A stretch of DNA of 64,000 nt from NCBI GenBank assembly GCA_016928955.1, contig JAFGJV010000004.1, positions 350,618-414,617 of the forward strand, given 5' to 3'. Made by a program: the position numbers and the translations under genes. Below are positions 35,615 to 44,099 of this stretch, one piece after another. The notes beneath the pieces were generated by a model that did no database searches, was not told the origin of the DNA, and saw only the letters and a program-made list of their open reading frames with translations. This DNA is from Spirochaetales bacterium. GTDB lineage: Bacteria > Spirochaetota > Spirochaetia > Treponematales > UBA12059. Within the stretch, counting starts at the first letter, position 1, and each line of letters starts with the position of its first letter.

Positions 35615-36961
35615 CTAGCTCCCGTCCCGATCCTTTTCAAGCGACTCAAAGCGCGTGTAGTTCGGGAAGAAGAGCAGGTTGACAAGGCCCACGGGGCCGT
35701 TCCTCTGCTTGGCTATCAACAGCTCGGTGGCTATGTGGCCCGAGCGTTCGTCCTGGCGCTTGTCTATCTCACGTTCTCGGTGCAGGAACATGATCACGTC
35801 CGCGTCCTGCTCTATGGAGCCGGATTCCCTAAGGTCCGCCATGGACGGCTGCTTGCCTTCAGCCTCGCGCTTGAGCTGGCTCAGGGCCACCACGGGTATC
35901 CTGAGTTCACGTGCCAGGGCCTTGAGGGATCGGGATATGCTGGATATCTGTTCCCAGCGCGGCAGGTCGGCGTTCTCGTGGGTGATCAGGGTCAGGTAGT
36001 CGATGAAGATGATCTTGACGTCCTTCTCGCTCTTCATGCGCCTGGCCAAAGAGCGCAGGTCAAGGAGCTTGATGTTCGGCACGTCGACGAAATAGAAAGG
36101 CGCCTCGTATATGCGGCTTGCTGCGTCCATGAGGCTCTGGATGTCGCTTGGCTTTATAAGGCCCGAGCGCACCTTTTCCGAGTTTATCCTGGCCTCGCTC
36201 GCCAGGAGGCGGTTCATCAGAGACACGTCAGGCATTTCCAGGGAGAAAAAGCCCACTCCCACTTTTTCCCTGAGCGCCATGTGGGACGCCACGTTGAGGG
36301 CAAAGGCGGTCTTGCCCACGCTCGGGCGGGCGCCTATGATGATCAGCTCGGAATTTTGGAAGCCGCTTGTCATGCTGTCCAGCTGGGAGAAACCCGTGGG
36401 TATGCCCGTGTACTGGGACGTGCTTTTGGACAGCTTCTCTATCAGGCGCATGGTCTCGGGAACCACTTCTTTGACGCTCTTGTAGGTCACCGACTGGCGG
36501 TCCTGGCTGACGTCAAAAATGCTCTCCTGCAATTCGTCCAGGAGGAGCGACGTCTCTATAGAGTCGTCCTGGGCCTTCTGCCTGATGTCCGCCGACAGCC
36601 TGATCACCGCGCGCCGCACCGACGAGTCGCGCACGATCTTGGCGTAGTACTCGACGTTGGCGCTGGACGGCACGGCGTCCGTGAGCTTGGCTATGTAGGC
36701 TGGCCCGCCGGCCTGGTCAAGGGTGCCAAGCGCGCGCATTTCGTCTGCCAGGGTGATGAGGTCGGCCTTCTGCCCCTTCTCGAACAGGGACACGATGGCG
36801 CTGAACACATGCTTGTTCGCGTTTACGTAATAGTCGTCCGGACGCAGGTACCGCAACACGTGCGGCACCGCGTCCGGATCCAGAAGCAGGGCTCCCAGGG
36901 AAGCCTGCTCGGCCTCCGCGTTATGCGGCGGGACTTTGTCCTTGAGGCCGGCAGGTATCAT
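35615..36961 (-). CDS. dnaB: DnaB, replicative DNA helicase
   Basis: A 448-residue RecA-fold hexameric helicase. The N-terminal domain (PPHNAEAEQASLGALLLDP) binds primase, and the Walker A is GARPSVGKTAFALN. IIFIDYLTLI (Walker B), ALSQLKRE and SGSIEQDADVIMFLHRE are typical. AAGGAA lies upstream of the ATG. It follows rplI after 14 bases. Confidence 0.97.
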   Translation of the reverse strand: MIPAGLKDKVPPHNAEAEQASLGALLLDPDAVPHVLRYLRPDDYYVNANKHVFSAIVSLFEKGQKADLITLADEMRALGTLDQAGGPAYIAKLTDAVPSSANVEYYAKIVRDSSVRRAVIRLSADIRQKAQDDSIETSLLLDELQESIFDVSQDRQSVTYKSVKEVVPETMRLIEKLSKSTSQYTGIPTGFSQLDSMTSGFQNSELIIIGARPSVGKTAFALNVASHMALREKVGVGFFSLEMPDVSLMNRLLASEARINSEKVRSGLIKPSDIQSLMDAASRIYEAPFYFVDVPNIKLLDLRSLARRMKSEKDVKIIFIDYLTLITHENADLPRWEQISSISRSLKALARELRIPVVALSQLKREAEGKQPSMADLRESGSIEQDADVIMFLHREREIDKRQDERSGHIATELLIAKQRNGPVGLVNLLFFPNYTRFESLEKDRDGS

Positions 36962-36975
36962 GGTCGCCGTATTCC

Positions 36976-37551
36976 TTATTCCTGGGCTTCAGCCTCTGCG
37001 GCGGGCTCGGGCTGAGCCACGGTTTCCACGACCGGGGCGGGCTCGGCCTCCTCATGGCGCTTGCGGCGGGGAGCTTCGGTCTTGACCGGGGACTGGGCCT
37101 TCTCCACGTGTCCTTTGACGACGAGCTTGAGAACGGCTTCGTCCTTCTCGTACAGGCGGATGTTGAGCTTGTAGGTACCCACGCTCTTGATCAGGCGGCC
37201 GGGAACCTCGATCTTTTTGCGGTCCACGTCCAGGCCCTTCTTGACCAGCTCGTCGGCTATGGTGGCGTTGGAAACGCCGCCGAACAGCTTGCCGTTGGGG
37301 CCCGCCGGCATGTCAAGCACCAGCTCCTCGGCTTCAAGACGGGTCTTGAGATCGCCGGACAGCTTGCGCTTTTCGGCCTTCCGGGCCTCTATCTCGGCCT
37401 TGCGGGTCTCGAACATCTTGACCACAGACGGGCTGAACGGAAAGGCCTGCCCCCGGGGCAGGAGGAAGTTGCGGGCATAGCCGGCGGCGACGTCCTTCAC
37501 GTCTCCGAGCTCGCCCAGGTTGGGTACGTCCTGATTCAGGATTACCTTCAT
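36976..37551 (-). CDS. rplI: Ribosomal protein L9 with Glu/Pro/Ala-rich tail
   Basis: Large-subunit protein L9, 191 residues (about 150 is usual). MKVILNQDVPNLGELGDVKDVAAGYARNFLLP in overlapping parts is the N-terminal rRNA-binding domain. A central helix and a C-terminal domain follow to about residue 148. The last 40 or so residues form a charged low-complexity tail (PRRKRHEE, then Glu/Pro/Ala). The start overlaps the yybS stop (ATGA) with GGAG upstream. Confidence 0.96.
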   Translation of the reverse strand: MKVILNQDVPNLGELGDVKDVAAGYARNFLLPRGQAFPFSPSVVKMFETRKAEIEARKAEKRKLSGDLKTRLEAEELVLDMPAGPNGKLFGGVSNATIADELVKKGLDVDRKKIEVPGRLIKSVGTYKLNIRLYEKDEAVLKLVVKGHVEKAQSPVKTEAPRRKRHEEAEPAPVVETVAQPEPAAEAEAQE

Positions 37552-38612
37552 GGTTTGTCTCCTTGAACTACGGTCCTGAACGGAATCCAGGTCTCCAGGG
37601 TGCCAAGCGCTGCAAAGACGCCTACGGCCACAAGGCCCGGTACGCCGGCCATCAGAGCGATGGCCACGGCGATCGGTCCGAGCACGCGCGCGGCAGGGGC
37701 CAGGCCGATACGCCCGAACAGGGCGCCGGCCACGGCAAGACCTTGGACTCCGTAACAGATAGAAAGCGATACAGCCACGTTCCATACCACCGCTTGGAAA
37801 GCCGGCAGGGAAACGTAGCGAGAAACCAGTATTCCGGCCCATGAGGCCAGGAAAGGCCATACCAGGTACCGAGGCACCCGGTACGAATGCAAGGGCGGAG
37901 GCACGGCCGACTCGTCGTTGCCGAGGGAGCGTTTTGCCAGTTCCTCGACCACGGCCTTGTTGGCCTCCTCAGCGTCATCCAGGGCGCCCATGGCTATGAG
38001 CCGTTCGGACGCCGCTTTGCCTGCCTTGGCCATCCTCCAGCGCATGCCGAAGGACGAGCCCATATACATGCTGGCAAACAGCCACAGGAAGATACCTGAG
38101 CCGTGCCCGAGCGTGATCATCCTGGACAGGGAAGCCCACAGCGCGTCGGCGTCCAGCTCGGTGCCGATTATGCCGGATGCTTCACCCGCGGCCTGGCCGA
38201 ACCAGGCCCTCAGTTCCGGCGACGCGATGGCAGACGCCAGGACCGGCCAGGTGGCCAGCGCGGCGACGCCTGCGACCAGGAGCCCCCTCGTTGCCATGGG
38301 CAGTTTCCCGAGGGCCGGCCACAGCATGGCCGTCTGGCCTGCTATCAGCACCAGGGGCGGCACACAGGCCACGAGGTACGTAACAGGGTCTGTCACGCCT
38401 CCCATGGCCAGAAGGCCGGCAAAAACAGCGCACAGCGTGAGCGCCGACGTACCAGCCGCTGTACATCCCGCCTTAAAGCCTTTTGCCGCGCCCAGCGCCG
38501 ACAGCGGCAGCAGGAACACGGGGGCAAACCTGACGGAAGCGAATAAAACCGCCGACAGGACGCCAAAGCCCAGGGGAATTAACAGCTTGTGGATACGCCG
38601 GCCGTTTTCCAC
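37548..38612 (-). CDS. YybS-like membrane protein (DUF2232)
   Basis: A 354-residue polytopic membrane protein with about eight hydrophobic helices, between rpsR and rplI, the classic place for YybS/DUF2232 proteins. It resembles substrate-binding S components of ECF transporters in overall build, but no ligand can be inferred. A charged cytoplasmic loop (about 200-230) contains DDAEEANKAVVEELAKRSLG. Confidence 0.8.
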   Translation of the reverse strand: MENGRRIHKLLIPLGFGVLSAVLFASVRFAPVFLLPLSALGAAKGFKAGCTAAGTSALTLCAVFAGLLAMGGVTDPVTYLVACVPPLVLIAGQTAMLWPALGKLPMATRGLLVAGVAALATWPVLASAIASPELRAWFGQAAGEASGIIGTELDADALWASLSRMITLGHGSGIFLWLFASMYMGSSFGMRWRMAKAGKAASERLIAMGALDDAEEANKAVVEELAKRSLGNDESAVPPPLHSYRVPRYLVWPFLASWAGILVSRYVSLPAFQAVVWNVAVSLSICYGVQGLAVAGALFGRIGLAPAARVLGPIAVAIALMAGVPGLVAVGVFAALGTLETWIPFRTVVQGDKP

Positions 38613-38618
38613 GCCGGC

Positions 38619-38975
38619 TCAGTCAGCCACGTAGGGAAGCATGGCCAGGGAGCGCGCGCGCTTGATGGCCACGGCCAGGTCGCGCTGGTGCTTGGCGCAG
38701 GAGCCGGTAATCCTGCGCGGCAGGATCTTTCCGCGCTCGGTGATGAAACGGCGCAGGGTGTCGGCGTCCTTGTAGTCGATTTTCAGCTTCTGGGCGCAGA
38801 ATTTGCACACCTTTTTGCGGAAGAAACCCTTCCTTCCGCCACCGCGACCGCCGCGGTCGCCGCGATCCCCGCGGTCACCACGGTCCCCGCGGTCGCCACG
38901 ATCGTCGTCGCGGCGGGGCTCGTCGCTGTCCTGGCCCCTGGAGGGGCGCTCGTTGCTCTGGTTCATATCGGACAT
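38619..38975 (-). CDS. rpsR: Ribosomal protein S18 with Asp-Arg-Gly repeat N-terminus
   Basis: Small-subunit protein S18, 118 residues versus about 75-90. The conserved domain (about 50-118) is the zinc-binding type, with VCKFC and GSCAKH. About 45 residues before it form a hydrophilic extension containing five consecutive Asp-Arg-Gly triplets followed by Gly/Arg. AAGGAG precedes the ATG. It is translated with ssb and rpsF as in most bacteria. Confidence 0.95.
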   Translation of the reverse strand: MSDMNQSNERPSRGQDSDEPRRDDDRGDRGDRGDRGDRGDRGGRGGGRKGFFRKKVCKFCAQKLKIDYKDADTLRRFITERGKILPRRITGSCAKHQRDLAVAIKRARSLAMLPYVAD

Positions 38976-39044
38976 ACGGATACTCCTTAGAAATCAATCT
39001 GCCCGAGTTGCCGGGCACATGCCGCCTTCCGGGCGGCCGCTCCG

Positions 39045-39512
39045 TCAGAACGGAATGTCGTCGGAAAACTCGTCGGGCTGGGCCGTCCTCTGCGCGGGAG
39101 CGGCCGGCCGGCTATCGCCGCCGCGCCCGTCGCCCTGGGCTCCCTCCCTGCCGCCGGCCTGATAGCCGCCCTGCTGGGATCCGCCCTGCCCGCTTCCGAG
39201 CAGCTGGACGGTGTTGGCGTTGACAATGACCTTGATCCTGGGCTGGCCGTCCTGCTCCCAGCGATCCTGGCGCATGGTGCCCTCAACGGCCACCAGCTTG
39301 CCCTTGGTCAGATACTGGTTGATGCTCTCGCCTTGCTTGCCCCAGAGGTCGACATCCCAAAAACTGGCTTCGTCCACCCACTGGTCGCCCTTTTTCCTGC
39401 GCGTGCTGGTCGCCACGGAAAAGTGGCACACAGCCTGGCCGGAATTGGTGTATTTGAGTTCGGCGTCTCTTGTCAGCCTGCCAACCAGCACGGCTACGCT
39501 TAAATCGGCCAT
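39045..39512 (-). CDS. ssb: Single-stranded DNA-binding protein
   Basis: A 155-residue SSB. The OB fold occupies about 1-105 (VAVLVGRLTRDAELKYTNSGQAV, FWDVDLWGKQGES). A Gly/Gln-rich linker follows, and the protein ends in the acidic tip DDIPF that recruits partners such as primase and repair enzymes. GGGAGG lies upstream of the ATG. It sits between rpsF and rpsR. Confidence 0.97.
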   Translation of the reverse strand: MADLSVAVLVGRLTRDAELKYTNSGQAVCHFSVATSTRRKKGDQWVDEASFWDVDLWGKQGESINQYLTKGKLVAVEGTMRQDRWEQDGQPRIKVIVNANTVQLLGSGQGGSQQGGYQAGGREGAQGDGRGGDSRPAAPAQRTAQPDEFSDDIPF

Positions 39513-39567
39513 TGAGCCTCCCGCTTTGGAAACCGACCGCCTCCAGGCCGCTAAGGCCCCGGGGCGT

Positions 39568-39849
39568 TCAGCCGTCCACCCTCACGAAGAGGTACTTGAG
39601 GATGTTCGTGTTGAGCTTGAACACTTTCTCAGCGGCAATGATCTTTTCCTGCGGCATCTTGAAGGTGTATAGGATGTAGTGGCCGCGAGGACGTCCCTTG
39701 ACGGGATACGCGAGCTGGCGCTCGCCCCGGTCCTCTTCGTTCAGCGTCTCGGCTCCCTGCTTTTTGAGCTCGGCCAAGACCGCTTCCTTTCCCTGGCGGA
39801 AGAACTCGTCCTCCGGGGGGAAGATGGTCATGAGTTCGTAGGATCGCAT
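39568..39849 (-). CDS. rpsF: Ribosomal protein S6
   Basis: A 93-residue S6, partner of S18 in the 30S platform. MRSYELMTIF, the GERQLAYPVKG block and the HYILYTF strand are conserved. It is first in the rpsF-ssb-rpsR unit, with GGGAGG before the ATG. The leader contains a small hairpin (ATCCG / CGGAT, 39871-39891) with CCG bases; many bacteria have an S6:S18-binding leader motif here, but I cannot confirm it. Confidence 0.95.
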   Translation of the reverse strand: MRSYELMTIFPPEDEFFRQGKEAVLAELKKQGAETLNEEDRGERQLAYPVKGRPRGHYILYTFKMPQEKIIAAEKVFKLNTNILKYLFVRVDG

Positions 39850-39988
39850 GATGCCTCCCTATGGTCTATGATCCGTCCATACCGGGCGGATAAGGAGATA
39901 TGGCGGCCGCCGCCTGTCAGGCAGACGGACGACAAATCGCGGCATGGTAGCATGGATGGGGCGTACGGGGCAAGGAGCCACGGCGGGC

Positions 39989-40015
39989 TTTACCGGAAGC
40001 CGCGCCGAGTATACA
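39989..40015 (+). promoter_or_regulatory. Candidate promoter of the 147-residue protein gene, leaderless layout
   Basis: TTTACC, a 15-base spacer and TATACA, with the -10 ending eight bases before the ATG. There is no Shine-Dalgarno. Confidence 0.5.
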
Positions 40016-40023
40016 CTGGTCGC

Positions 40024-40467
40024 ATGCCCCATGTAGTCCGCTACCAAGACGACCTGTTTCTCCTGGACGGCCTGTCCCGCTTTCTCTCCGACGCGGCCAG
40101 ACTGGAGCCCGATCCGGACATAGCCGGCGAGCCTGTTCTGGCCGTGGCACGGTCCCTGGATTCGTCCATACGCCGCATCCGGGACCTCATCATGGGCAAC
40201 CAGCACCTTGTGGACCGGCTGGACTATCTCCGTTTTCTGGCCCGGGTTGCGCGGGTATCGGGCGACGCCCTGTCCGAGCTGGCCCGGCCACAATCGGCCC
40301 TGGCTCCCGCCCTCGCCAGCTCATCGGACGAGCTGGAACGCATGTCCCGGGCCCACAAAGCAGCGGCGGCCGAGCTTGCCGACGCCCTCCACGCGGCCCT
40401 GGACGACGGCGCTGCAGGCCAGGACCTGGTGTCCGGCGACGAGCTGTCCGAGCTGCTGCGCGACTAG
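40024..40467 (+). CDS. Helical protein of unknown function, 147 residues
   Basis: A soluble, almost fully alpha-helical, Ala/Leu/Asp-rich protein (SLDSSIRRIRDLIMGNQHLVDRL in parts, SSDELERMSRAHKAAAAELADAL). No signal, membrane helix or metal motif is seen. It is divergent from rpsF and convergent with coaX. Support for being a gene comes from codon use and the promoter placed right at the ATG. I recognise no family. Confidence 0.7.
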   Translation: MPHVVRYQDDLFLLDGLSRFLSDAARLEPDPDIAGEPVLAVARSLDSSIRRIRDLIMGNQHLVDRLDYLRFLARVARVSGDALSELARPQSALAPALASSSDELERMSRAHKAAAAELADALHAALDDGAAGQDLVSGDELSELLRD

Positions 40468-40488
40468 CGTCGTTCAGGACATGCTTCC

Positions 40489-41250
40489 TCAGAACAGGTA
40501 GCGCTCCATGGCTGCCAGGCCGTTCAGGGTAAGATCCGGTTCTATGGCGTCAAAAGCCTGGGTCAGGCCCGACAACACCCTGCAGAGGCCTCCAGTGGCC
40601 ACGACCTTGGCACCGCCAAGTTCGGTCTTGATGCGCGTCACCATGCTGTCCACCAGGCCAGCATAGCCAAGCACCACGCCCGCCTGTATGGCCTGTACGG
40701 TGTTCTGGCCCAGGGCGGAAGCCGGCGCTTCCAGAGGAACCGCCGGCAGGCGGGCCGTGGCCGTTGACAGGGATCCGGCTGCCGTTCCCAGCCCCGGCGC
40801 TATGGCCACGCCCGCTATGGTGCGGCTGGCGTCCACCGCCGTGAAGGTCAGGGCCGTGCCGAAATCCACCACCAGGCAGGGGCCGCCGAACAGTTCCCAG
40901 GCTCCCAAAGCGTCCGCAACCAGGTCCGAGCCTATCTCGTCGGGGGCCAGGATGCGGAGGGGCAGGCGGTCGTACACGGCTGGTCCCACCGTGACAGGCT
41001 CCGAGCCGAACACGGCGCGGGCCATCTTGGCCACGGTGGTCGTGAGCGGGGGCACTACCGAGCTGATAATGACGGTACGTATCCGCGCCGGGTCTATGCC
41101 CCGGTCTTTGAGGATGGATTTGACCACCACCCCGTACTCGTCCTCGGTCTTGCCGTGGACGGTGCGTATGCGGAGCGACTCTAGGAGGCGGCCGCCTTCA
41201 TACGCAGCCCCGACTATGTTTGTGTTTCCGGCGTCGATCACGAACAGCAT
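40489..41250 (-). CDS. coaX: Type III pantothenate kinase
   Basis: A 253-residue ASKHA-fold kinase doing the first step of coenzyme A synthesis without feedback by CoA. MLFVIDAGNTNIVGA (phosphate 1) and VVDFGTALTFTAV (phosphate 2) match the family, and GPAVYDRLPLRI and GLGTAAGSL follow. The start ATG has no SD; a promoter lies 6 bases upstream, so I reject a longer in-frame start at 41286 that would begin within the -35. Confidence 0.94.
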   Translation of the reverse strand: MLFVIDAGNTNIVGAAYEGGRLLESLRIRTVHGKTEDEYGVVVKSILKDRGIDPARIRTVIISSVVPPLTTTVAKMARAVFGSEPVTVGPAVYDRLPLRILAPDEIGSDLVADALGAWELFGGPCLVVDFGTALTFTAVDASRTIAGVAIAPGLGTAAGSLSTATARLPAVPLEAPASALGQNTVQAIQAGVVLGYAGLVDSMVTRIKTELGGAKVVATGGLCRVLSGLTQAFDAIEPDLTLNGLAAMERYLF

Positions 41251-41256
41251 GGCAGT

Positions 41257-41286
41257 ACTATCGCCGCCAGGTCGCCCGGGTGTCAA
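41257..41286 (-). promoter_or_regulatory. Promoter of coaX, leaderless layout
   Basis: On the minus strand consensus TTGACA, an 18-base spacer and GATAGT. The -10 ends six bases before the coaX ATG, so the transcript should start at the A of the start codon. Confidence 0.65.
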
Positions 41287-41346
41287 GGAAGCGCCTGTTT
41301 GGCCGGGATGCTGATGGAGCCGAACGTTTGGCCATCCCTAAAAGCT

Positions 41347-41376
41347 TGCGCAAGGCCGGCCATCCGGGCCATACTG
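41347..41376 (+). promoter_or_regulatory. Candidate promoter of hisS
   Basis: TTGCGC, an 18-base spacer and CATACT lie about 60 bases before the hisS ATG, which has its own SD (AAGGAG). Confidence 0.45.
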
Positions 41377-41437
41377 CCTTCACCTCGCCGTGCGTTCCAA
41401 GGCGGGTCCGGACACGGCGCAGACTAAAGGAGCCTTC

Positions 41438-42742
41438 ATGGGCGACATCATACAGGCGCGGGTGCTCAAAGGCTTCCGCGACATGCTTCCGGTAGCTGAA
41501 ATCCAGAGGGCATCCCTCATCGACAGGCTGTCGGCCACCTTCAGGAGCTTTGGCTTTGTGCCCATAGACACGCCGGTGCTGGAGTACGCCGAGATACTGC
41601 TCGGCAAGGCCGGCGGCGAGACGGAAAAGCAGGTGTATCGCTTCACGGATTCGGGCGGACGCGACGTGGCCATGCGCTTTGACCTGACCGTGCCCTTTGC
41701 TCGTTTCATGGCCGAGCACCTGTCCGAGCTGTACCTGCCCTTCAAGCGCTACCACATGGCCAAGGTATGGCGGGGCGAGAACACCCAGCGCGGCCGCTAC
41801 CGCGAGTTCATGCAATGCGACTTCGACATAGTGGGCGTGGACAGCGCGGCCGCCGACTTCGAGATCGTGGCAGTCATGCGCGCCGCCATGGTAGCCCTCG
41901 GCGCTCCGGACAGCCGCGTCCACCTGAACAACCGCGCCGTGTTCAACCGTTTCCTTGAACGCCTCGGAGCGGCCAACGCGTCCACCGACATACTCCGCGT
42001 GGTGGACAAGCTCCACAAAATAGGACAGGACGACACCCGCGCCCAGCTGGCGGCCATAGCGGGTCAGTCGGCCGCGGACGAGCTTTTGGCCTTCATAGCA
42101 TCGGGCGACGATTACGACGCCACCCTCGAGCGCGTTACCAGGCTGGCCGGCGGCCCGGGTCCGGACACGGACCGCCTGGCCGAGATCCGTGACATGGCCG
42201 TGGCATCCGGCATAGCCGACGCCGTGGTTCTGGCCCCGAGCATCACCCGCGGCCTGGATTACTACACCGGCGTGGTCTTTGAGACCTTCCTTGACGCCCT
42301 GCCGGATATTGGCTCCGTGTGCTCCGGCGGCCGCTACAACGACCTGGCCTCCCTGTACACCCACCAGAAACTGCCTGGCGTGGGCGCCAGCGTGGGCATA
42401 GACCGGCTCTTGGCCGCCTTTGAGGCCCTTGGCCGCTCGGGAACATCGGGAGTGGCTCCGTCCGTGCTGGTGTTCAACCTGGTAGACGGCAAAAACGCCG
42501 TCTACCAGGCGGCCGCCGCGGCCTTCCGGGCCGCAGGCCTTACGGCCGAGGTGTACCCCGAGCGAAAAAAACTCGGCCAGCAGTTCGCCTACGCCGAGAA
42601 AAAGGGCGCCGCTTTTGGCCTCATACGCGGCTCGGCCGAGGAAGAACGCGGCGTATGGGTGCTCAAGGATCTGGCCGCCCGCGCCCAAACAGAGTATCCC
42701 AGCCTTGAAGACGCCGTAAAGGCGGCCTCGGCCCGCGCATGA
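41438..42742 (+). CDS. hisS: Histidyl-tRNA synthetase
   Basis: A 434-residue class II synthetase. Motif 2 reads RGRYREFMQCDFDIVG and the His-specific block GLDYYTGVVFE is present. FDLTVPFARF and the C-terminal anticodon domain are also recognisable. The start MGDIIQ has AAGGAG eight bases upstream; an in-frame ATG 16 codons earlier lacks family-like sequence. Confidence 0.97.
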   Translation: MGDIIQARVLKGFRDMLPVAEIQRASLIDRLSATFRSFGFVPIDTPVLEYAEILLGKAGGETEKQVYRFTDSGGRDVAMRFDLTVPFARFMAEHLSELYLPFKRYHMAKVWRGENTQRGRYREFMQCDFDIVGVDSAAADFEIVAVMRAAMVALGAPDSRVHLNNRAVFNRFLERLGAANASTDILRVVDKLHKIGQDDTRAQLAAIAGQSAADELLAFIASGDDYDATLERVTRLAGGPGPDTDRLAEIRDMAVASGIADAVVLAPSITRGLDYYTGVVFETFLDALPDIGSVCSGGRYNDLASLYTHQKLPGVGASVGIDRLLAAFEALGRSGTSGVAPSVLVFNLVDGKNAVYQAAAAAFRAAGLTAEVYPERKKLGQQFAYAEKKGAAFGLIRGSAEEERGVWVLKDLAARAQTEYPSLEDAVKAASARA

Positions 42743-43395
42743 CGGCTCGCTTAAGGCTGGGCGCGGCCCTGGCCGTCTTGGCAACGATGATTGTCCTGTC
42801 CTGCTCCCTCCACGCCCCGCTGATCAACAGCGTCAGCCACAGGCTGGTGGTGCATCCGGACGGTGAGCGCCTGTCCGTCTTCGCTGGCGTGTCGGACCAA
42901 GACGGCTCGGCAGATTTGGCGTGGCTTTTTGTGGTCCATGACCAGTCCGAGCTGTCCTGGACCCTCGGTGCTGGCGACTGGCAGATCCAGGAGGAAGGAT
43001 CCCTCCTCTTTGTGGGCTCCAACGGTCTGTCCGCGCCGGGGCTCCTGCCCCGCGGGCGCTACCGCGTCGTCCTTGTGGACCTGGCCGGCGAGCGGGACGA
43101 GCGTTCGTTCACCCTGGCGTCGCCTGACACCTCTGGCTACGCGCTTCCGACGGCGGCCATGAGCGGACCTGCTTCCGTCCTTGTTACCTGCTCATGGCCC
43201 CAGGCCATGGTCCTGTTCACGGACTCGGGCGGCAATGTCACGCGCACAGCCGCCGTATCCTCGGGCATCCATGCCCTGGACGCGCTCTGGGGCGACTCAG
43301 GATGGCGTGAAGGCTCCGACTGGTTGTCCGTATACGCTCTGGACCCCAAATCCGAATTAGGGATGATGTCATGGAAAATACGCCTGCCCGACTGA
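42739..43395 (+). CDS. Putative lipoprotein with Ig-like fold
   Basis: A 218-residue protein starting inside the hisS stop (ATGA). The signal ends in MIVLSC (lipobox, mature Cys22). The remainder is beta-rich and soluble, suggesting one or two Ig-like sandwich domains (VDLAGERDERSFTLASPD). No catalytic motif. The first six residues, MTARLR, and 18 of the first 19 bases match those of the lipoprotein gene at 25794. The end overlaps trmB by 25 bases. Confidence 0.78.
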   Translation: MTARLRLGAALAVLATMIVLSCSLHAPLINSVSHRLVVHPDGERLSVFAGVSDQDGSADLAWLFVVHDQSELSWTLGAGDWQIQEEGSLLFVGSNGLSAPGLLPRGRYRVVLVDLAGERDERSFTLASPDTSGYALPTAAMSGPASVLVTCSWPQAMVLFTDSGGNVTRTAAVSSGIHALDALWGDSGWREGSDWLSVYALDPKSELGMMSWKIRLPD

Positions 43396-44084
43396 CCGGG
43401 GGCCCACTGTCAGCCCGCGAGGTGGGCATACGCAGTTACGTGGTCCGCTCTGGACGCATGACCGACGGCCAGAAGGACGCCCTGAACAGGCTGTACCCTG
43501 CCTACGGCGTGCCGTGGGAACCGGGCCGCATGCTCGACTCCACAGCCCTGTTCGGCGCTGACGCCCCCTTTGTGGTGGAAATAGGCTTTGGGATGGGCCT
43601 GGCCACAGCAGCCATAGCGGAAGCCCTGCCCGGCACCAGCTTTTTGGGCCTGGAAGTCCACGCTCCCGGCGTGGGCAAGCTCCTGTCCGAAATCGAGGCT
43701 CGCGGCCTGGCCAACCTGCGCGTGTGCCGCCACGACGCGGTAGAGGTGGTGGGCTCCATGCTGGCGCCCGGAAGCGTGGACGGTTTCCATGTATTCTTCC
43801 CCGACCCCTGGCCCAAGAAGCGTCATCACAAGCGGCGCATCATGAACCCCGACTTTATCCGGCTCATGGCAGAACGGCTGAAACCGGGCGGGTACATCTA
43901 CTACGTGACGGACTGGGAAGAATACGCCGAGTGGACCCTGGACGCCCTGGGTGCGGAGCCCCTCCTCCGCAACCAGTACGGCCGCTGGGCAGAACGAGAG
44001 AGCTGGCGGCCGGTGACAAAATTCGAAGAGCGGGCAGTCAACGACGGCCGCGCCGTGCGCGAGCTGAAATTCGTCCGGGTGTGA
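43371..44084 (+). CDS. trmB: tRNA (guanine-N7-)-methyltransferase
   Basis: A 237-residue SAM-dependent enzyme that makes m7G46 in tRNAs. VEIGFGMGLATAAIAEALPG is the SAM-binding loop and FFPDPWPKKRHHKRRI is the family's catalytic signature. TDWEEYAEWTLD and the C-terminal TKFEERA follow. It starts 25 bases inside the lipoprotein gene, with GGGA before the ATG. Confidence 0.95.
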   Translation: MENTPARLTGGPLSAREVGIRSYVVRSGRMTDGQKDALNRLYPAYGVPWEPGRMLDSTALFGADAPFVVEIGFGMGLATAAIAEALPGTSFLGLEVHAPGVGKLLSEIEARGLANLRVCRHDAVEVVGSMLAPGSVDGFHVFFPDPWPKKRHHKRRIMNPDFIRLMAERLKPGGYIYYVTDWEEYAEWTLDALGAEPLLRNQYGRWAERESWRPVTKFEERAVNDGRAVRELKFVRV

Positions 44085-44099
44085 GGCGGACGGCCCGGC

